From NCBI RefSeq assembly GCF_026151205.1, contig NC_087076.1:4053902-4117901 (forward strand): a DNA stretch of 64,000 nucleotides, given 5' to 3'. Origin of the DNA: Bolinopsis microptera. Taxonomy: Eukaryota; Ctenophora; Tentaculata; Lobata; Bolinopsidae. The notes beneath the pieces were generated by a model. The model saw only the letters and a program-made list of their open reading frames with translations. It searched no databases and was not told the origin of the DNA. This document shows, one piece after another, positions 57,601 to 64,000 of this stretch. A program made the position numbers and the translations under genes. Each line of letters starts with the position of its first letter. Position 1 is the first letter of the stretch.

Positions 57601-60600
57601 TGTAAATGATAGACAAAACAGTTAGATTATGTACTCGAAACATGGTTAAGTTTCATGTGATATAGACTCGTATGTGATAACTGATAACGTTGTTAGACTA
57701 CTACAAGATCATATATTAAGGGTGTGTTCACTGGTGAACAATGAGGGTGTAAGTAGTTATCTGATTATATTTTAATTACCACACAACAATGGATAATTAG
57801 CCAATTATATGATTACTACACTGTAATTATGTGGTTACTACACTGTTATTATGTAATTACTACACTGTATCCTACGAGAACACACGTTCAGTACATTGAG
57901 ATCACTTTATCACACTGCCTTATCTTAGAACAGAAAAAAGAAAGATAAGGACGATGATGAGTTCAGAAAGATAAGGGTTAAACGAACTATTACTGTTGAC
58001 CATATAACTCAGAGGCTAACCAAAAGGCTAAACCAATTATAACTAATGATTGTAAAGAACAGTTGATGCTAAATCTCTAAAGTCTACCATATTAGGACAA
58101 ACAGTAAACACTGGCAGTTTCTGAATCACTTCGGTGAGAACTAAAACCATAAAGCACCAAATCTTGTGTAATATCTTGATCTAAAACAAGTAACAAACTG
58201 TTGGGGTTTTTTTTTTAAACCTGCGGGATATGCCCCTGTGATAAGCAATGAGCTCAGCCCGGATACTATCGTGTAGTTTATCTGTGTTTGGTAACTTCTT
58301 ATCTGCTAGTGTTAATCCTAGACACTCCGTAAACTCCTTCCTGTAGTCCAACATCCTGTAAATAATGTAGTTATTCAAATATAGTGAAAACAAATAATGA
58401 TAAATACGATTGAAAGACAAACTGCATTTCACAATAAGAGCTGAAATTTGTTTTTAAGGTAACAGAGGTACGAGACTATTGCCCAGTTCACTAATTCATA
58501 CAATACTACTGTATAGCACTACTACTGGAGCAATACAATACATCCTACATTTATACAACAATTATACCAATAAAAGGAGCCCATGGTATAACAAAGAGAG
58601 CCCATGAATCAGGATGCAGTTATAACATGTATAATAAACTATAATATGGACAGGATATTAATCTTTACATTTCCCTTAACTTTCATTATATTTAAGTTAC
58701 AATAATGTTAGTAGTATATTACACTAGGAGTGTAATAAACACAGGTGCCACACTAATATAATGTTCGATTATTAGGAGTGAAACTGGATGCGCAAGAATG
58801 GAAGATAATGTAGTACATAGACAGATCCCTATTCAAGGAGTTGAAAAACACAGATTTACGATGGAAAAATTACAAAAACGAAAGTAATATCTTAATGATA
58901 TATGATATATTTATAGATAGTGGAATGCGCATATATAATACTATACAGAAATTTAATTGCGCAACGACTTGCGACATTAAGGGTTAGCAATTTAAGTACG
59001 ACTGTAGTTTTAGACTTTCTGGTAAAATTATTACATGACCAGTAGTCACGGGTAAAAACAAAAGTTTGTACAAAAGACATTGTGTGTAATCTAAATATAG
59101 CTATTGCACGTGTTCCACTGTTCATCAAGTTTTTAAGATTTTACCTAATACTATTGAATTGGGACGATAGAAAAAATAAAAAAATTCTGAAACTCATCGC
59201 ACTTAACGGATGAGGGGACCTTAGAATTTACTTCCAAATATTCGCGTTTAAGTCCTGTGAAAGAGGTAGAATCAAAAAATACGCCGACTGGAATCCGATA
59301 ATTCGTGCAATACAACGCCGCGCCCTATTGGCTGATCGCAACTTTGGGCTGTGACGTCACTTATGTGTAAGACCACGTGCGCACGCACCCTTGCTCGTGT
59401 CAAACATTGTTCTATTCTGTTTAATTACGACGTCGTGTTACCTTTGGCGTTTGAGTAGAGCGGTATCTTTGGTGCACAGAATTAGCCTAAAGTTTACGAA
59501 ATAATACTCTTTTAATAATAATAGTTAAATGTAACCAAAAGGCTTGCTTGAAGTTGTAGAAGGTATTTCTATTTATAAAAGCAAAGATAACAGCAACCCG
59601 CTAACTAAACCACAAACGCTATTTTGTTTAGACATTGTTTTGAAACCCGATAATGGAACCAATTAAAAAGATGTATGATGAGTAGAAGACATTTTACAAG
59701 CAGCCCGGGGCGACTCTATCCTATCTGAGTACGCACCTGCGGTTGACACTGCGCGTGTACCGGCCTTTAGTTGTACACTCATTTATAATTTACCGTTTTA
59801 GTTGGTGTGACTTGAGTGAAAAAGCGTAACGAATGTGGATGTGTTCGTCCTGCTATGCATGAATAATAAAGCTTGGTGTAATAGTTGCAAATCTTGCTTA
59901 CGTTATATAAGTCGTGTCACATAGTGAGTTAGAACTAAAAGCTTGTGCTTGTGGTGCTTGTCCAACAGGAATGAAGACATGCATTTCATACTAACCGATC
60001 CATTTTTATTAGTACCGTGTAATAAACACAGGTGCCACACTAATATAATGCTCGATTATTAGGAGTGAAACTGTTGCGCAAGAATGGAAGATAATGTAGT
60101 ATCATAGACAGATCCTATTCAAGGAGTTGATAACACAGATTACGATGGAAAATTACAAAAACGAAAGTACTATCTTAATGATATATGTTATATTATATAG
60201 ATAGTGGAATGCGCATTATATAATATATAATACAGAAATTTAAATTGCGCAACGACTTACGACATTAATGGTTAGCATTTTAAGTACGACTGTAAGTTTA
60301 GACTTTCTGGTAAAATTATTACATGACCAGTGGTCACGGGTAAAACCAAAAGTGTGTACAATAGCAAGTGTGTGTAATCTAAATATAGCTATTTGCACGT
60401 GTTCACTGTTCATCATGTTTTTAGATTTTACCTAGATACTATTGAATTGGACGATATAAAAAATAAAATAAAATTCCGAAAACTCATCGCACTTAAGATG
60501 AGCTCAGGTTTAACTAATTAACTAATTAATTTAACTAATTAAATAGGTAAACTCACTCGTTTTCTGAGATGTGCAGAGTCTGCAACTGAGTCACCTTGCT

Positions 60601-60655
60601 TGTTAACGCTTGTAATCTCTCAATAACATGCGTTCCCAACTCAACTAGGTCGAAC
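54637..60655 (-). CDS. Coiled-coil protein of unknown function (last six exons)
   Basis: Six exons with matching phases: 60655-60557, 58355-58221, 57365-57272, 57010-56822, 55239-55051, 54819-54637 (stop TGA). They encode about 297 residues. Upstream exons must lie beyond the satellite array, because 60655 begins with an acceptor in mid-codon. The sequence is helical and charged: heptad-like LVELGTHVIERLQALTSKV, YAKQLEQKSVHIDELHRLL, a 63-residue helix around TTELKHLQPLLENSW, and a Lys/Glu-rich C-terminus (ELAEREKSGNKKSKN). A Ser/Gly linker (GTSSSSGPDG) precedes the last exon. I compared it from memory with HAUS, IFT, nucleoporin and kinetochore coiled-coil proteins and found no match. A structural or cytoskeletal role is only a guess. 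Introns carry retroelement debris and a 485-bp direct repeat. Confidence 0.82.
55755..56045 (+). mobile_element. Relic of a retrotransposon RNase H/C-terminal region
   Basis: Across two frames the plus strand reads GLNKHLHTIRKSSTTR and then CGDEEETAPHTFLGQCPLC. This resembles the TGHCGLNRHLHT...C-G-EEET-H...CP end of RNase H-bearing non-LTR elements. At least one frameshift is present. It lies in an intron of the coiled-coil gene, on the opposite strand. Confidence 0.6.
58731..59214. repeat. 485-bp direct repeat, copy 1
   Basis: Begins TGTAATAAACACAGG and ends near GCACTTAA. It matches 60018-60502 along its length, with differences that are mostly single-base insertions or deletions in short homopolymers. 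Confidence 0.9.
60018..60502. repeat. 485-bp direct repeat, copy 2
   Basis: Partner of 58731-59214, with 803 bp of unrelated DNA between them. It ends 55 bp from the 3' boundary of the exon at 60655-60557. Confidence 0.9.
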
Positions 60656-61065
60656 CTGTGAATAAATAGTTAGAGAATTAAAGGAATTAAAAATAGAGAC
60701 TGCTCAATGAAAGCGGGTTGTTCGAATTACCTAGTCCCTACTTGATTTAACTGGTATTATGAACATTTAATAACTCTAATTAGCAAACTGCATCAACTCA
60801 ATTTGACAATTTACAGCTAATTCACAATTCAACAACCTTCAAGGACATTATTTAAAGTTAATTTCTGATGGTAAAAACAAACATACGGCTTCTTAAAAGT
60901 CTATACAAAATGTCAATTCTTCAATGAGGTAATTTTAAAGTAACAACATGGCAATACGTACATCGAAGTTCGAACGATGACTAAATTGAGATATTGGAGA
61001 TAAAGTTGGAGATAAAGATGTTATTGTCCTAGCAGCAATAATGGCTAATGATATTAAAATATCAC

Positions 61066-64000
61066 CTCGGTCTGGCCGTCTGGAAGCCCATAGAATTCCA
61101 GTTCAGAAACCGAGTAAGGAGGTGCGGCTACTGATGAGAAGCCTCCTTAAAGTTTATTTGGGTTAGAAACGACATCTGGGTCCCTACCCTCGCACAAGAT
61201 TATTCTCAATTTTCTTGTTGTGTCCACAACTATACCGTTGATCAGAGTCACATCTGATGACTTCAGTGAAAGGGCTGATGACTTCAGTGAAAGAGCTGGT
61301 GACCTAGTGAAAGTGCTGGTGACGATGAGAAAGACCATAAACCAGGGATTCCTTCGGGAGCATGTAAGATTATATCCAAAGTTTGTTCGCCAATGGGGTG
61401 TGTCTGGGTGTCAAAGATCTTCAAGGTGGGTGCTACTTGTGATGAACTCTAGAAGGATGGGATGGTAATACTCGGTCTGGCCGTCTGGAAGCCCATAGAA
61501 TTCCAGTTCAGAAACCGAGTAAGGAGGTGCGGCTACTGATGAGAAGCCTCCTTAAAGTTTATTTGGGTTAGAAACGACATCTGGGTCCCTACCCTCGCAC
61601 AAGATTATTCTCAATTTTCTTGTTGTGTCCACAACTATACCGTTGATCAGAGTCACATCTGATGACTTCAGTGAAAGGGCTGATGACTTCAGTGAAAGAG
61701 CTGGTGACCTAGTGAAAGTGCTGGTGACGATGAGAAAGACCATAAACCAGGGATTCCTTCGGGAGCATGTAAGATTATATCCAAAGTTTGTTCGCCAATG
61801 GGGTGTGTCTGGGTGTCAAAGATCTTCAAGGTGGGTGCTACTTGTGATGAACTCTAGAAGGATGGGATGGTAATACTCGGTCTGGCCGTCTGGAAGCCCA
61901 TAGAATTCCAGTTCAGAAACCGAGTAAGGAGGTGCGGCTACTGATGAGAAGCCTCCTTAAAGTTTATTTGGGTTAGAAACGACATCTGGGTCCCTACCCT
62001 CGCACAAGATTATTCTCAATTTTCTTGTTGTGTCCACAACTATACCGTTGATCAGAGTCACATCTGATGACTTCAGTGAAAGGGCTGATGACTTCAGTGA
62101 AAGAGCTGGTGACCTAGTGAAAGTGCTGGTGACGATGAGAAAGACCATAAACCAGGGATTCCTTCGGGAGCATGTAAGATTATATCCAAAGTTTGTTCGC
62201 CAATGGGGTGTGTCTGGGTGTCAAAGATCTTCAAGGTGGGTGCTACTTGTGATGAACTCTAGAAGGATGGGATGGTAATACTCGGTCTGGCCGTCTGGAA
62301 GCCCATAGAATTCCAGTTCAGAAACCGAGTAAGGAGGTGCGGCTACTGATGAGAAGCCTCCTTAAAGTTTATTTGGGTTAGAAACGACATCTGGGTCCCT
62401 ACCCTCGCACAAGATTATTCTCAATTTTCTTGTTGTGTCCACAACTATACCGTTGATCAGAGTCACATCTGATGACTTCAGTGAAAGGGCTGATGACTTC
62501 AGTGAAAGAGCTGGTGACCTAGTGAAAGTGCTGGTGACGATGAGAAAGACCATAAACCAGGGATTCCTTCGGGAGCATGTAAGATTATATCCAAAGTTTG
62601 TTCGCCAATGGGGTGTGTCTGGGTGTCAAAGATCTTCAAGGTGGGTGCTACTTGTGATGAACTCTAGAAGGATGGGATGGTAATACTCGGTCTGGCCGTC
62701 TGGAAGCCCATAGAATTCCAGTTCAGAAACCGAGTAAGGAGGTGCGGCTACTGATGAGAAGCCTCCTTAAAGTTTATTTGGGTTAGAAACGACATCTGGG
62801 TCCCTACCCTCGCACAAGATTATTCTCAATTTTCTTGTTGTGTCCACAACTATACCGTTGATCAGAGTCACATCTGATGACTTCAGTGAAAGGGCTGATG
62901 ACTTCAGTGAAAGAGCTGGTGACCTAGTGAAAGTGCTGGTGACGATGAGAAAGACCATAAACCAGGGATTCCTTCGGGAGCATGTAAGATTATATCCAAA
63001 GTTTGTTCGCCAATGGGGTGTGTCTGGGTGTCAAAGATCTTCAAGGTGGGTGCTACTTGTGATGAACTCTAGAAGGATGGGATGGTAATACTCGGTCTGG
63101 CCGTCTGGAAGCCCATAGAATTCCAGTTCAGAAACCGAGTAAGGAGGTGCGGCTACTGATGAGAAGCCTCCTTAAAGTTTATTTGGGTTAGAAACGACAT
63201 CTGGGTCCCTACCCTCGCACAAGATTATTCTCAATTTTCTTGTTGTGTCCACAACTATACCGTTGATCAGAGTCACATCTGATGACTTCAGTGAAAGGGC
63301 TGATGACTTCAGTGAAAGAGCTGGTGACCTAGTGAAAGTGCTGGTGACGATGAGAAAGACCATAAACCAGGGATTCCTTCGGGAGCATGTAAGATTATAT
63401 CCAAAGTTTGTTCGCCAATGGGGTGTGTCTGGGTGTCAAAGATCTTCAAGGTGGGTGCTACTTGTGATGAACTCTAGAAGGATGGGATGGTAATACTCGG
63501 TCTGGCCGTCTGGAAGCCCATAGAATTCCAGTTCAGAAACCGAGTAAGGAGGTGCGGCTACTGATGAGAAGCCTCCTTAAAGTTTATTTGGGTTAGAAAC
63601 GACATCTGGGTCCCTACCCTCGCACAAGATTATTCTCAATTTTCTTGTTGTGTCCACAACTATACCGTTGATCAGAGTCACATCTGATGACTTCAGTGAA
63701 AGGGCTGATGACTTCAGTGAAAGAGCTGGTGACCTAGTGAAAGTGCTGGTGACGATGAGAAAGACCATAAACCAGGGATTCCTTCGGGAGCATGTAAGAT
63801 TATATCCAAAGTTTGTTCGCCAATGGGGTGTGTCTGGGTGTCAAAGATCTTCAAGGTGGGTGCTACTTGTGATGAACTCTAGAAGGATGGGATGGTAATA
63901 CTCGGTCTGGCCGTCTGGAAGCCCATAGAATTCCAGTTCAGAAACCGAGTAAGGAGGTGCGGCTACTGATGAGAAGCCTCCTTAAAGTTTATTTGGGTTA
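61066..64000. repeat. 405-bp satellite array, about 7.2 copies, open at the window edge
   Basis: The unit starts CTCGGTCTGGCCG and repeats with an exact period of 405 bp; I saw no difference between copies. Each unit has three nested or adjacent hairpins in its first 90 bp: TACTCGGT/ACCGAGTA (starting in the previous unit), CTGGAA/TTCCAG and TAAGGAGG/CCTCCTTA. Further on are four imperfect copies of a CTGATGACTTCAGTGAAAG-like 24-mer. Frames of 63 and 82 codons are open in every copy only because the copies are identical; no protein is supported. Confidence 0.97.

Noticed and set aside
61147-63898. Repeated 63- and 82-codon open frames on both strands of the satellite
   Set aside because: They recur only because the copies are identical, and they overlap each other on opposite strands with no motif or splice signal.
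61066-64000. Hammerhead-ribozyme-like CTGATGA...GAAA motifs in each satellite unit
   Set aside because: The core words occur, but I could not draw stem I or stem III around a cleavage site, and the stem II candidates are only two or three pairs. The words are explained by the 24-mer subrepeat.
1-64000. CRISPR arrays, bacterial operons, riboswitches or origins
   Set aside because: The DNA is eukaryotic with introns and animal genes; none of the tandem repeats has spacer-repeat structure.

Overview
This is nuclear DNA from a metazoan, most likely an invertebrate. The genes have GT-AG introns and encode animal proteins: a SID-1/SIDT transmembrane protein, GET3/ASNA1, GOT1B and a calcium-regulated mitochondrial ATP-Mg/Pi carrier. 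The background is AT-rich, with abundant fold-back elements, MITEs and non-LTR retrotransposons. The phylum cannot be fixed from the sequence alone. Almost every host gene reads on the minus strand.

Layout. 0.3-3.3 kb: four phase-compatible exons of an unidentified basic protein. 3.4-14.9 kb: mostly intergenic, with one possible plus-strand terminal exon near 13 kb. 15-17.1 kb: a two-exon gene for a Ser/Pro-rich protein with a C-terminal coiled coil. 17.6-22.5 kb: a non-LTR retrotransposon (PHD-like zinc finger, endonuclease, reverse transcriptase) whose open frame is split by a 1.4-kb palindromic fold-back element with a 9-bp target duplication. 23.3-23.9 kb: a frameshifted SGNH-hydrolase relic. 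25.4-26.8 kb: intronless SCaMC-type carrier. 29.1-29.5 kb: intronless GOT1B. 29.5-34.9 kb: repeats and fold-back elements.

34.97-52.2 kb is occupied by one SIDT gene. I resolved 14 exon positions with matching splice phases, about 837 codons in total. Two homologous, phase-identical versions of exon 12 lie 8.4 kb apart and look like mutually exclusive exons. The intron between them holds a small family of nested genes for Cys-rich type I membrane proteins: two intact and one with an internal stop. Intron 2 holds a tandemly duplicated, oppositely oriented secreted-protein gene. That duplication also copied part of SIDT exon 2.

52.8-53.9 kb: GET3/ASNA1. 54.6-60.7 kb: the last six exons of a coiled-coil protein I could not identify. 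58.7-60.5 kb: a 485-bp direct repeat. 61.07-64.0 kb: a 405-bp satellite in copies with no difference that I could see, running off the window edge. The genes do not form a pathway; they are ordinary housekeeping genes plus SIDT, embedded in mobile DNA.
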